A stretch of DNA of 64,000 nucleotides from Cavia porcellus (Eukaryota > Chordata > Mammalia > Rodentia > Caviidae): assembly GCF_034190915.1 (NCBI RefSeq), contig NW_026947631.1, positions 310,001-374,000 of the forward strand, written 5' to 3'. Position 1 is the first letter of the stretch; each line of letters opens with the position of its first letter. Of the stretch, positions 28,621 through 41,966 are shown piece by piece. The position numbers were made by a program, and so were the translations under genes. A model generated the notes under the pieces. It was not told the DNA's origin and searched no databases. It saw only the letters and a program-made list of their open reading frames with translations.

Positions 28621-31400
28621 CTAGTGAATGTAATGTAACACACACCCATACAATGCGCACCACCCCGTGATGTTTTTCTCACTCCTACTAGTGAATCTAA
28701 TGTAAAACACACCCATACAATGCGCACCACCCCGTGATGTTTTTCTCACTCCTACTATGAATGTAATGTAACACACACCCATACAATGCGCACCACCCCG
28801 TGATGATTTTCTCACTCCTACTAGTGAATGAAATGTAACACACACCCATACAACGCGCACCACCCCGTGATGTTTTTCTCACTCCTACTAGTGAATGTAA
28901 TGTAACACACACCCATACAACGCGCACCGCCCCGTGATGTTTTTCTCACTCCTACTAGTGAATGTAATGTAACACACACCCATACAATGCGCACCACCCC
29001 GTGATGTTTTTCTCACTCCTACTAGTGAATGTAATGTAACACACACCCATACAATGCGCACCACCCCGTGATGTTTTTCTCACTCCTACTAGTGAATCTA
29101 ATGTAAAACACACCCATACAATGCGCACCACCCCGTGATGTTTTTCTCACTCCTACTATGAATGTATTGTAACACACACCCATACAATGCGCACCACCCC
29201 GTGATGATTTTCTCACTCCTACTAGTGAATGTAATGTAACACACACCCATACAACGCGCACAACCCCGTGATGTTTTTCTCACTCCTACTAGTGAATGTA
29301 ATGTAACACACACCCATACAACGCGCACCGCCCCGTGATGTTTTTCTCACTCCTACTAGTGAATGTAATGTAACACACACCCATACAATGCGCACCACCC
29401 CGTGATGTTTTTCTCACTCCTACTAGTGAATGGAATGTAACACACACCCATACAATGCGCACCACCCCGTGATGTTTTTCTCACTCCTACTAATGAATGT
29501 AATGTAACACACACCCATACAATGCCCACCACCCCGTGATGTTTTTCTCACTCCTACTAGTGAATGTAATGTAACACACACCCATACAATGCGCACCACC
29601 CCGTGATGTTTTTCTCACTCCTACTAGTGAATGTAATGTAACACACACCCATACAATGGGCACCACCCCGTGATGATTTTCTCACTCCTACTAGTGAATC
29701 TAATGTAACCAACACCCATACAATGCGCACCACCCCGTGATGTTTTTCTCACTCCTACTAGTGAATGTAATGTAACACACACCCATACAATGCGCACCAC
29801 CCCGTGATGTTTTTCTCACTCCTACTAGTGAATGTAATGTAACACACACCCATACAATGCGCACCACCCCATGATGTTTTTCTCACTCCTACTAGTGAAT
29901 CTAATGTAAAACACACCCATACAATGCGCACCACCCCGTGATGTTTTTCTCACTCCTACTATGAATGTAATGTAACACACACCCATACAATGCGCACCAC
30001 CCCGTGATGATTTTCTCACTCCTACTATGAATGTAATGTAACACACACCCATACAATGCGCACCACCCCGTGATGATTTTCTCACTCCTACTAGTGAATC
30101 TAATGTAACAAACACCCATACAATGCGCACCACCCCGTGATGTTTTTCTCACTCCTACTAGTGAATGTAATGTAACACACACCCATACAATGCGCACCAC
30201 CCCGTGATGTTTTTCTCACTCCTACTAGTGAATGTAATGTAACACACACCCATACAATGCGCACCACCCCGTGATGTTTTTCTCACTCCTACTAGTGAAT
30301 CTAATGTAAAACACACCCATACAATGCGCACCACCCCGTGATGTTTTTCTCACTCCTACTATGAATGTATTGTAACACACACCCATACAATGCGCACCAC
30401 CCCGTGATGATTTTCTCACTCCTACTAGTGAATGTAATGTAACACACACCCATACAACGCGCACCACCCCGTGATGTTTTTCTCACTCCTACTAGTGAAT
30501 GTAATGTAACACACACCCATACAACGCGCACCGCACCGTGATGTTTTTCTCACTCCTACTAGTGAATGTAATGTAACACACACCCATACAATGCGCACCA
30601 CCCCGTGATGTTTTTCTCACTCCTACTAGTGAATGGAATGTAACACACACCCATACAATGCGCACCACCCCGTGATGTTTTTCTCACTCCTACTAGTGAA
30701 TGTAATGTAACACACACCCATACAATGCCCACCACCCCGTGATGTTTTTCTCACTCCTACTAGTGAATGTAATGTAACACACACCCATACAATGCGCACC
30801 ACCCCGTGATGTTTTTCTCACTCCTACTAGTGAATGTAATGTAACACACACCCATACAATGGGCACCACCCCGTGATGATTTTCTCACTCCTACTAGTGA
30901 ATCTAATGTAACCAACACCCATACAATGCGCACCACCCCGTGATGTTTTTCTCACTCCTACTAGTGAATGTAATGTAACACACACCCATACAATGCGCAC
31001 CACCCCGTGATGTTTTTCTCACTCCTACTAGTGAATGTAATGTAACACACACCCATACAATGCGCACCACCCCGTGATGTTTTTCTCACTCCTACTAGTG
31101 AATCTAATGTAAAACACACCCATACAATGCGCACCACCCCGTGATGTTTTTCTCACTCCTACTATGAATGTAATGTAACACACACCCATACAATGCGCAC
31201 CACCCCGTGATGATTTTCTCACTCCTACTAGTGAATGTAATGTAACACACACCCATACAACGCGCACCACCCCGTGATGTTTTTCTCACTCCTACTAGTG
31301 AATGTAGTGTAACACACACCCATACAATGCGCACCACCCCGTGATGTTTTTCTCACTCCTACTAGTGAATGTAATGTAACACACACCCATACAACGCGCA
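28621..31400. repeat. 18-monomer pattern with alternating 6/12-monomer spacing
   Basis: A rare compound marker, a C29 monomer with GTAAAACACAC followed by a 66-bp monomer, recurs with GTAAAAC at 28,702, 29,103, 29,906, 30,306 and 31,109. Spacings are 401, 803, 400 and 803 bp, i.e. alternating 6 and 12 monomers for a combined period of about 1,203 bp. The GTATTG variant next to the 66-bp monomer occurs near 29,164 and 30,366, again 1,203 bp apart. A local duplication of one 66-bp monomer is seen at 29,959/30,025. CpG-rich pairs follow the marker near 28,852, 29,255 and 30,455, and one or two such monomers follow near 31,260. Confidence 0.82.
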
Positions 31401-33064
31401 CCGCCCCGTGATGTTTTTCTCACTCCTACTAGTGAATGTAATGTAACACACACCCATACAATGCGCACCACCCCGTGATGTTTTTCTCACTCCTACTAGT
31501 GAATGTAATGTAACACACACCCATACAATGCCCACCACCCCGTGATGTTTTTCTCACTCCTACTAGTGAATGTAATGTAACACACACCCATACAATGCGC
31601 ACCACCCCGTGATGTTTTTCTCACTCCTACTAGTGAATGTAATGTAACACACACCCATACAACGCGCACCACCCCGTGATGTTTTTCTCACTCCTACTAG
31701 TGAATGTAATGTAACCAACACCCATACAACGCGCACCACCCCGTGATGTTTTTCTCACTCCTACTAGTGAATGTAATGTAACACACACCCATACAATGCG
31801 CACCACCCCGTGATGTTTTTCTCACTCCTACTAGTGAATCTAATGTAACACACAACCATACAATGCGCACCACCCCGTGATGTTTTTCTCACTCCTACTA
31901 TTGAGTGTAATGTAACACACACCCATAGAACGCGCACCACACCGTGATGTTTTTCTCACTCCTACTAGTGAATCTAATGTAACACACACCCATACAACGC
32001 GCACCACCCCGTGATGTTTTTCTCACTCCTACTAGTGAATGTAATGTAACCAACACCCATACAACGCGCACCACCCCGTGATGTTTTTCTCACTCCTACT
32101 AGTGAATGTAATGTAACACACACCCATACAATGCGCACCACCCCGTGATGTTTTTCTCACTCCTACTAGTGAATGTAATGTAACACACACCCATACAATG
32201 CGCACCACCCCGTGATGTTTTTCTCACTCCTACTAGTGAATCTAATGTAACACACACCCATACAATGCGCACCACCCCGTGATGTTTTTCTCACTCCTAC
32301 TATGAATGTAATGTAACACACACCCATACAATGCGCACCACCCCGTGATGATTTTCTCACTCCTACTAGTGAATCTAATGTAACAAACACCCATACAATG
32401 CGCACCACCCCGTGATGTTTTTCTCACTCCTACTAGTGAATGTAATGTAACACACACCCATACAATGCGCACCACCCCGTGATGTTTTTCTCACTCCTAC
32501 TAGTGAATGTAATGTAACACACACCCATACAATGCGCACCACCCCGTGATGTTTTCCTCACTCGTACTAGTGAATGTAATGTAACACACACCCATAAAAT
32601 GCGCACCCCCGTGTGATGTTTTTCTCACTCCTAGTAGTGAATCTAATGTAACACACACCCATACAATGCGCACCACCCCGTGATGTTTTTCTCACTGCTA
32701 CTAGTGAATGTAATGTAAAACACCCATACAATGCGCACCACCCCGTGATATTTTTTCACTCCTACTAGTGAATGTAATGTAACACACACCCATACAATGC
32801 GCACCACCCCGTGATGTTTTTCTCACTCCTACTAGTGAGTGCAATGTAACACACACCCATAGAACGCGCACCACCCCGTGATGTTTTTCTCACTCCTACT
32901 AGTGAATGTAATGTAACACACACCCATACAACGCGCACCACCCCGTGATGATTTTCTCACTCCTACTAGTGAATGTAATGTAACACACACCCATACAACG
33001 CGCACCACCCCGTGATGTTTTTCTCACTCCTACTAGTGAATGTAATGTAACACACACCCATACA
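31400..33064. repeat. Satellite mosaic with scattered CpG-rich monomers
   Basis: CpG-rich monomers at about 31,660-31,735, 31,928-32,070 and 32,873-33,060. A 66-bp monomer lies near 32,300, the CGTACTAG and CCCCCGTGTG variants lie near 32,570-32,610, and a T-run one base short lies near 32,750. The part from about 32,166 resembles 8,537-9,000 and 25,474-25,900. No other sequence is present. Confidence 0.75.
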
Positions 33065-33690
33065 ACGCGCACCGCCCCGTGATGTTTTTCTCACTCCTAC
33101 TAGTGAATGTAATGTAACACACACCCATACAACGCGCACCGCCCCGTGATGTTTTTCTCACTCCTACTAGTGAATGTAATGTAAAACAGCCATACAATGC
33201 GCACCACCCCGTGATATTTTTCTCACTCCTACTAGTGAATGTAATGTAACACACACCCATACAATGCGCACCACACTGTGATGTTTTTCTCACTCCTACT
33301 AGTGAGTGTAATGTAACACACACCCATAGAACGCGCACCACACCGTGATGTTTTTCTCACTCCTACTAGTGAATCTAATGTAACACACACCCATACAACT
33401 CGCACCACCCCGTGATGTTTTTCTCACTCCTACTAGTGAATGTAATGTAACACACACCCATACAACGCGCACCACCCCGTGATGATTTTCTCACTCCTAC
33501 TAGTGAATGTAATGTAACACACACCCATACAACGCGCACCACCCCGTGATGTTTTTCTCACTCCTACTAGTGAATGTAATGTAACACACACCCATACAAC
33601 GCGCACCGCCCCGTGATGTTTTTCTCACTCCTACTAGTGAATGTAATGTAACACACACCCATACAACGCGCACCGCCCCGTGATGTTTTT
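32855..33690. repeat. Two CpG-rich blocks with CATAGAAC leaders
   Basis: Leaders near 32,868 and 33,329, each followed by C53 monomers; the G61 form appears at the right of each run. The second block lies within copy 1 of the 1,539-bp duplication and is repeated near 34,868-35,220. Confidence 0.85.
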
Positions 33691-36140
33691 CTCACTCCTA
33701 CTAGTGAATGTAATGTAACACACACCCATACAATGCGCACCACCCCGTGATGTTTTTCTCACTCCTACTAGTGAATGTAATGTAACACACACCCATACAA
33801 TGCGCACCACCCCGTGATGTTTTTCTCACTCCTACTAGTGAATGTAATGTAACACACACCCATACAATGCGCACCACCCCGTGATGATTTTCTCACTCCT
33901 ACTAGTGAATGTAATGTAACACACACCCATACAATGCGCACCACCCCGTGATGTTTTTCTCACTCCTACTAGTGAATGTAATGTAACACACACCCATACA
34001 ATGCGCACCACCCCGTGATGTTTTTCTCACTCCTACTATTGAATCTAATGTAACACAAACCCATACAATGCGCACCACCCCGTGATGTTTTTCTCACTCC
34101 TACTAGTGAATGTAATGTAACACACACCCATACAATGCGCACCACCCCGTGATGATTTTCTCACTCCTACTAGTGAATGTAATGTAACACACACCCATAC
34201 AATGCGCACCACCCCGTGATGTTTTTCTCACTCCTACTAGTGAATGTAATGTAACACACACCCATACAATGCGCACCACCCCGTGATGTTTTTCTCACTC
34301 CTACTAGTGAATGTAATGTAACACACACCCATACAATGCGCACCACCCCGTGATGTTTTTCTCACTCCTACTAGTGAATGTAATGTAACACACACCCATA
34401 CAATGCGCACCACACCGTGATGTTTTTCTCACTCCTACTAGTGAATCTAATGTAACACTCACCCATACAATGCGCACCACCCCGTGATGTTTTTCTCACT
34501 CCTACTAGTGAATGTAATGTAACACACACCCATACAATGCGCACCACACCGTGATGTTTTTCTCACTCCTACTAGTGAATCTAATGTAACACTCACCCAT
34601 ACAATGCGCACCACCCCGTGATGTTTTTCTCACTCCTACTAGTGAATGTAATGTAACACACACCCATACAACGCGCACCGCCCCGTGATGTTTTTCTCAC
34701 TCCTACTAGTGAATGTAATGTAAAACAGCCATACAATGCGCACCACCCCGTGATATTTTTCTCACTCCTACTAGTGAATGTAATGTAACACACACCCATA
34801 CAATGCGCACCACACCGTGATGTTTTTCTCACTCCTACTAGTGAGTGTAATGTAACACACACCCATAGAACGCGCACCACACCGTGATGTTTTTCTCACT
34901 CCTACTAGTGAATCTAATGTAACACACACCCATACAACTCGCACCACCCCGTGATGTTTTTCTCACTCCTACTAGTGAATGTAATGTAACACACACCCAT
35001 ACAACGCGCACCACCCCGTGATGATTTTCTCACTCCTACTAGTGAATGTAATGTAACACACACCCATACAACGCGCACCACCCCGTGATGTTTTTCTCAC
35101 TCCTACTAGTGAATGTAATGTAACACACACCCATACAACGCGCACCGCCCCGTGATGTTTTTCTCACTCCTACTAGTGAATGTAATGTAACACACACCCA
35201 TACAACGCGCACCGCCCCGTGATGTTTTTCTCACTCCTACTAGTGAATGTAATGTAACACACACCCATACAATGCGCACCACCCCGTGATGTTTTTCTCA
35301 CTCCTACTAGTGAATGTAATGTAACACACACCCATACAATGCGCACCACCCCGTGATGTTTTTCTCACTCCTACTAGTGAATGTAATGTAACACACACCC
35401 ATACAATGCGCACCACCCCGTGATGATTTTCTCACTCCTACTAGTGAATGTAATGTAACACACACCCATACAATGCGCACCACCCCGTGATGTTTTTCTC
35501 ACTCCTACTAGTGAATGTAATGTAACACACACCCATACAATGCGCACCACCCCGTGATGTTTTTCTCACTCCTACTATTGAATCTAATGTAACACAAACC
35601 CATACAATGCGCACCACCCCGTGATGTTTTTCTCACTCCTACTAGTGAATGTAATGTAACACACACCCATACAATGCGCACCACCCCGTGATGATTTTCT
35701 CACTCCTACTAGTGAATGTAATGTAACACACACCCATACAATGCGCACCACCCCGTGATGTTTTTCTCACTCCTACTAGTGAATGTAATGTAACACACAC
35801 CCATACAATGCGCACCACCCCGTGATGTTTTTCTCACTCCTACTAGTGAATGTAATGTAACACACACCCATACAATGCGCACCACCCCGTGATGTTTTTC
35901 TCACTCCTACTAGTGAATGTAATGTAACACACACCCATACAATGCGCACCACACCGTGATGTTTTTCTCACTCCTACTAGTGAATCTAATGTAACACTCA
36001 CCCATACAATGCGCACCACCCCGTGATGTTTTTCTCACTCCTACTAGTGAATGTAATGTAACACACACCCATACAATGCGCACCACACCGTGATGTTTTT
36101 CTCACTCCTACTAGTGAATCTAATGTAACACTCACCCATA
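33065..36140. repeat. 1,539-bp tandem duplication (23 monomers, two copies)
   Basis: Copies about 33,065-34,603 and 34,604-36,140. Matching markers are AAAACAGCC at 33,183/34,722, CCATACAACT at 33,391/34,930, CTACTATTG at 34,033/35,572, and the two CACACCG plus ACTCACCC monomers at 34,455/35,994 and 34,592/36,131. The offset is 1,539 throughout = 23 x 67 minus 2, the two bases being lost in the AAAACAGCC monomer. One copy difference is CACACTGTG near 33,272 against CACACCGTG in copy 2. After 36,140 the sequence leaves the pattern. Confidence 0.9.
34855..35225. repeat. CpG-rich block, duplicated copy
   Basis: Exact 1,539-bp translation of the block at 33,329-33,680, including the ACAACTCGCACC monomer at 34,930 that lost one CpG. 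Confidence 0.88.
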
Positions 36141-37550
36141 CAATGCGCACCACCCCGTGATGTTTTTCTCACTCCTACTAGTGAATGTAATGTAACACAC
36201 ACCCATACAATGCGCACCACCCCGTGATGTTTTTCTCACTCCTACTAGTGAATGTAATGTAACACACACCCATACAATGCGCACCACTCCGTGATGTTTT
36301 TCTCACTCCTACTAGTGAATGTAATGTAACACACACCCATACAATGCGCACCACCCCGTGATGTTTTTCTCACTCCTACTAGTGAATGTAATGTAACACA
36401 CACCCATACAATGCGCACCACCCCGTGATGTTTCTCTCACTCCTACTAGTGAATGTAATGTAACACACACCCATAAAATGCGCACCACCCCGTGATGTTT
36501 GTCTCACTCCTACTAGTGAATCTAATGTAACACACACCCATACAATGCGAACTACCCCGTGATGATTTTCTCACTCCTACTAGTGAATCTAATGTAACAC
36601 ACACCCATACAATGCGCACCACCCCATGATGTTTTTCTCACTCCTAGTAGTGAATGTAATGTAACACACACCCATACAATGCGCACCACCCCGTGATGTT
36701 TTTCTCACTCCTACTAGTGAATGTAATGTAACACACACCCATACAATGCGCACCACACAGTGATGTTTTTCTCACTCCTACTAGTGAATCTAATGTAACA
36801 CTCACCCATACAATGCGCACCACCCCGTGATGTTTTTCGCACTCCTACTAGTGAATGTAATGTAACACACACCCATACAATGTGCACCACCCCGTGATGT
36901 TTTTCTCACTCCTACTAGTGAATCTAATGTAACACACACCCATACAATGCGCACCACCCCGTGATGTTTTTCTCACTCCTACTAGTGAATGTAATGTAAC
37001 ACACACCCATACAATGCGCACCACCCCGTGATGTTTTTCTCACTCCTACTAGTGAATGTAATGTAACACACACCCATACAATGCGCACCACCCCGTGATG
37101 TTTTTCTCACTCCTACTAGTGAATGTAATGTAACACACACCCATACAATGCCCACCACCCCGTGATGTTTTTCTCACTCCTACTAGTGAATGTAATGTAA
37201 CACACACCCATACAATGCGCACCACCCCGTGATGTTTTTCTCACTCCTACTAGTGAATGTAATGTAACACACACCCATACAATGCGCACCACCCCGTGAT
37301 GAATTTCTCACTCCTACTAGTGAATCTAATGTAACCAACACCCATACAATGCGCACCACCCCGTGATGTTTTTCTCACTCCTACTAGTGAATGTAATGTA
37401 ACACACACCCATACAATGCGCACCACCCCGTGATGTTTTTCTCACTCCTACTAGTGAATGTAATGTAACACACACCCATACAATGCGCACCACCCCGTGA
37501 TGTTTTTCTCACTCCTACTAGTGAATCTAATGTAAAACACACCCATACAA
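36140..37550. repeat. Segment homologous to 27.4-28.75 kb, offset 8,696 bp
   Basis: Shares rare markers with the left part of the window: CACTCCGTG at 27,590/36,286 and GCGAACTACC at 27,851/36,547, both 8,696 bp apart. The 66-bp monomer with the preceding GTAAAACACAC at 28,755/37,585 is 8,830 bp apart, i.e. two extra monomers here. The two homologous stretches bracket the 28.8-36.1 kb amplified region. Confidence 0.78.
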
Positions 37551-40500
37551 TGCGCACCACCCCGTGATGTTTTTCTCACTCCTACTATGAATGTAATGTA
37601 ACACACACCCATACAATGCGCACCACCCCGTGATGATTTTCTCACTCCTACTAGTGAATGTAATGTAACACACACCCATACAACGCGCACCGCCCCGTGA
37701 TGTTTTTCTCACTCCTACTAGTGAATGTAATGTAACACACACCCATACAACGCGCAACGCCCCGTGATGTTTTTCTCACTCCTACTAGTGAATGTAATGT
37801 AACACACACCCATACAACGCGCACCGCCCCGTGATGTTTTTCTCACTCCTACTAGTGAATGTAATGTAACACACACCCATACAATGCGCACCACCCCGTG
37901 ATGTTTTTCTCACTCCTACTAGTGAATGTAATGTAACACACACCCATACAATGCGCACCACCCCGTGATGTTTTTCTCACTCCTACTAGTGAATGTAATG
38001 TAACACACACCCATACAATGCGCACCACCCCGTGATGATTTTCTCACTCCTACTAGTGAATGTAATGTAACACACACCCATACAATGCGCACCACCCCGT
38101 GATGTTTTTCTCACTCCTACTAGTGAATGTAATGTAACACACACCCATACAATGCGCACCACCCCGTGATGTTTTTCTCACTCCTACTAGTGAATCTAAT
38201 GTAACACAAACCATACAATGCGCACCACCCCGTGATGTTTTTCTCACTCCTACTAGTGAATGTAATGTAACACACACCCATACAATGCGCACCACCCCGT
38301 GATGTTTTTCTCACTCCTACTAGTGAATCTAATGTAACACAAACCCATACAATGCGCACCACCCCGTGATATTTTTCTCACTCCTACTAGTGAATCTAAT
38401 GTAACACACACCCATACAATGCGCACCACCCCGTGATGTTTTTCTCACTCCTACTAGTGAATGTAATGTAACACACACCCATACAATGCGCACCACCCCG
38501 TGATGTTTTTCTCACTCCTACTAGTGAATGTAATGTAACACACACCCATACAATGCGCACCACCCCGTGATGTTTTTCTCACTCCTACTAGTGAATGTAA
38601 TGTAACACACACCCATACAATGCACACCACCCCGTGATGTTTTTCTCACTGCTAGTAGTGAATGTAGTGTAACACACAACCATACAATGCGCACCACCCC
38701 GTGATGTTTTTCTCACTCCAACTAGTGAATGTAATGTAACACACACCCATACAATGCGCACTACCCCGTGATGATTTTCTCACTCCTACTAGTGAATCTA
38801 ATGTAACACACACCTATACAATGCGCACCACCCCGTGATGTTTTTCTCACTCCTACTAGTGAATGTAATGTAACACACACCCATACAATGCGCACCACCC
38901 CGTGATGTTTTTCTCACTCCTACTAGTGAATGTAATGTAACAAACACCCATACAATGCGCACCACACCGTGATGTTTTTCTCACTGCTACTAGTGAATCT
39001 AATGTAACACTCACCCATACAATGCGCACCACCCCGTGATGTTTTTCTCACTCCTACTAGTGAATGTAATGTAACACACACCCATACAATGCGCACCACC
39101 CCGTGATGTTTTTCTCACTCCTACTAGTGAATGTAATGTAACACACACCCATACAATGCGCACCACCCCGTGATGTTTTTCTCACTCCTACTAGTGAACG
39201 TAATGTAACACACACCCATACAATGGGCACCACCCCGTGATATTTTTCTCACTCCTACTAGTGAATGTAATGTAACACACACCCATACAATGCTCACCAC
39301 CCCGTGATGTTTTTCTCACTCCTACTAGTGAATGTAATGTAACACACATCCATACAATGCGCACCACCCCGTGATGTTTTTCTCACTCCTACTAGTGAAT
39401 GTAATGTAACACACACCCATACAATGCGCACCACCCCGTGATGTTTTTCTCACTCCTACTAGTGAATGTAATGTAACACACACCCATACAATGCGCACCA
39501 CCCCGTGATGTTTCTCTCACTCCTACTAGTGAATGTAATGTAACACACACCCATAAAATGCGCACCACCCCGTGATGTTTGTCTCACTCCTACTAGTGAA
39601 TCTAATGTAACACACACCCATACAATGCGCACTACCCTGTGATGATTTTCTCACTCCTACTAGTGAATGTAATGTAACACACACCCATACAATGCGCACC
39701 ACCCCGTGATGTTTTTCTCACTCCTACTAGTGAATGTAATGTAACACACACCCATACAATGCGCACCACCCCGTGATGTTTTTCTCACTCCTACTATGAA
39801 TGTAATGTAACACACACCCATACAATGCGCACCACCCCGTGATGATTTTCTCACTCCTACTAGTGAATCTAATGTAACAAACACCCATACAATGCGCACC
39901 ACCCCGTGATGTTTTTCTCACTCCTACTAGTGAATGTAATGTAACACACACCCATACAATGCGCACCACCCCGTGATGTTTTTCTCACTCCTACTAGTGA
40001 ATCTAATGGAACACAAACCCATACAATGCGCACCACTCGGTGATGTTTTTCTCACTCCTACTAGTGAATGTAATGTAACACACACCCATACAATGCGCAC
40101 CACCCCGTGATGTTTTTCTCACTCCTACTAGTGAATCTAATGTAACACAAACCCATACAATGTGCACCACCCCGTGATGTTTTTCTCACTCCTACTAGTG
40201 AATCTAATGTAACACACACCCATACAATGCGCACCACCCCGTGATGTTTTTCTCACTCCTACTAGTGAATGTAATGTAACACACACCCATACAATGCGCA
40301 CCACCCCGTGATGTTTTTCTCACTCCTACTAGTGAATGTAATGTAACACACACCCATACAATGCGCACCACCCCGTGATGTTTTTCTCACTCCTACTAGT
40401 GAATGTAATGTAACACACACCCATACAATGCGCACCACCCCGTGATGTTTTTCTCACTGCTAGTAGTGAATATAGTGTAACACACACCCATACAATGCGC

Positions 40501-41966
40501 ACCACCCCGTGATGTTTTTCTCACTCCAACTAGTGAATGTAATGTAACACACACCCATACAATGCGCACTACCCTGTGATGATTTTCTCACTCCTACTAG
40601 TGAATCTAATGTAATACACACCCATACAATGCGCACCACCCCGTGATGTTTTTCTCACTCCTACTAGTGAATGTAATGTAACACACACCCATACAATGCG
40701 CACCACCCCGTGATGTTTTTCTCACTCCTACTAGTGAATGTAATGTAACACACACCCATACAATGCGCACCACACCGTGATGTTTTTCTCACTCCTACTA
40801 GTGAATCTAATGTAACACTCACCCATACAATGCGCACCACCCCGTGATGTTTTTCTCACTCCTACTAGTGAATGTAATGTAACACACACCCATACAATGC
40901 GCACCACCCCGTGATGTTTTTCTCACTCCTACTAGTGAATGTAATGTAACACACACCCATACAATGCGCACCACCCCGTGATGTTTTTCTCACTCCTACT
41001 AGTGAATGTAATGTAACACACACCCATACAATGGGCACCACCCCGTGATGTTTTTCTCACTCCTACTAGTGAATGTAATGTAACACAAACCCATACAATG
41101 CTCACCACCCCGTGATGTTTTTCTCACTCCTACTAGTGAATGTAATGTAACACACACCCATACAATGCGCACCACCCCGTGATGTTTTTCTCACTCCTAC
41201 TAGTGAATGTAATGTAACACACACCCATACAATGCGCACCACCCCGTGATGTTTTTCTCACTCCTACTAGTGAATGTAATGTAACACACACCCATACAAT
41301 GCGCACCACCCCGTGATGTTTCTCTCACTCCTACTAGTGAATGTAATGTAACACACACCCATAAAATGCGCACCACCCCGTGATGTTTGTCTCACTCCTA
41401 CTAGTGAATCTAATGTAACACACACCCATACAATGCGAACTACCCCGTGATGATTTTCTCACTCCTACTAGTGAATCTAATGTAACACACACCCATACAA
41501 TGCGCACCACCCCGTGATGTTTTTCTCACTCCTACTAGTGAATGTAATGTAACACACACCCATACAATGCGCACCACCCCGTGATGTTTTTCTCACTCCT
41601 ACTAGTGAATGTAATGTAACACACACCCATACAATGCTCACCACCCCGTGATGTTTTTCTCACTCCTACTAGTGAATGTAATGTCACACACCCATACAAT
41701 GCGCACCACCCCGTGATGTTTCTCTCACTCCTACTAGTGAATGTAATGTAACACACACCCATAAAATGCGCACCACCCCGTGATGTTTGTCTCACTCCTA
41801 CTAGTGAATCTAATGTAACACACACCCATACAATGCGCACTACCCTGTGATGATTTTCTCACTCCTACTAGTGAATGTAATGTAACACACACCCATACAA
41901 TGCGCACCACCCCGTGATGTTTTTCTCACTCCTACTAGTGAATGTAATGTAACACACACCCATACA
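37550..41966. repeat. 66-monomer higher-order unit (4,418 bp), copy 1
   Basis: Marker pairs with the next copy: the 66-bp monomers at 37,585/42,002 and 39,794/44,212, the GCTAGTAGTG plus ACAACC monomer at 38,651/43,069, the CACTCGG variant at 40,035/44,453, the GCTAGTAGTGAATATAG monomer at 40,459/44,877 and GTCACAC at 41,683/46,101. The offset is 4,417 before a one-base loss near 38,210 in this copy and 4,418 after it. 66 x 67 minus 4 is 4,418. The unit itself consists of two related halves of about 2,209 bp, marked by 66-bp monomers at 37,585, 39,794 and 42,002. Confidence 0.9.
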
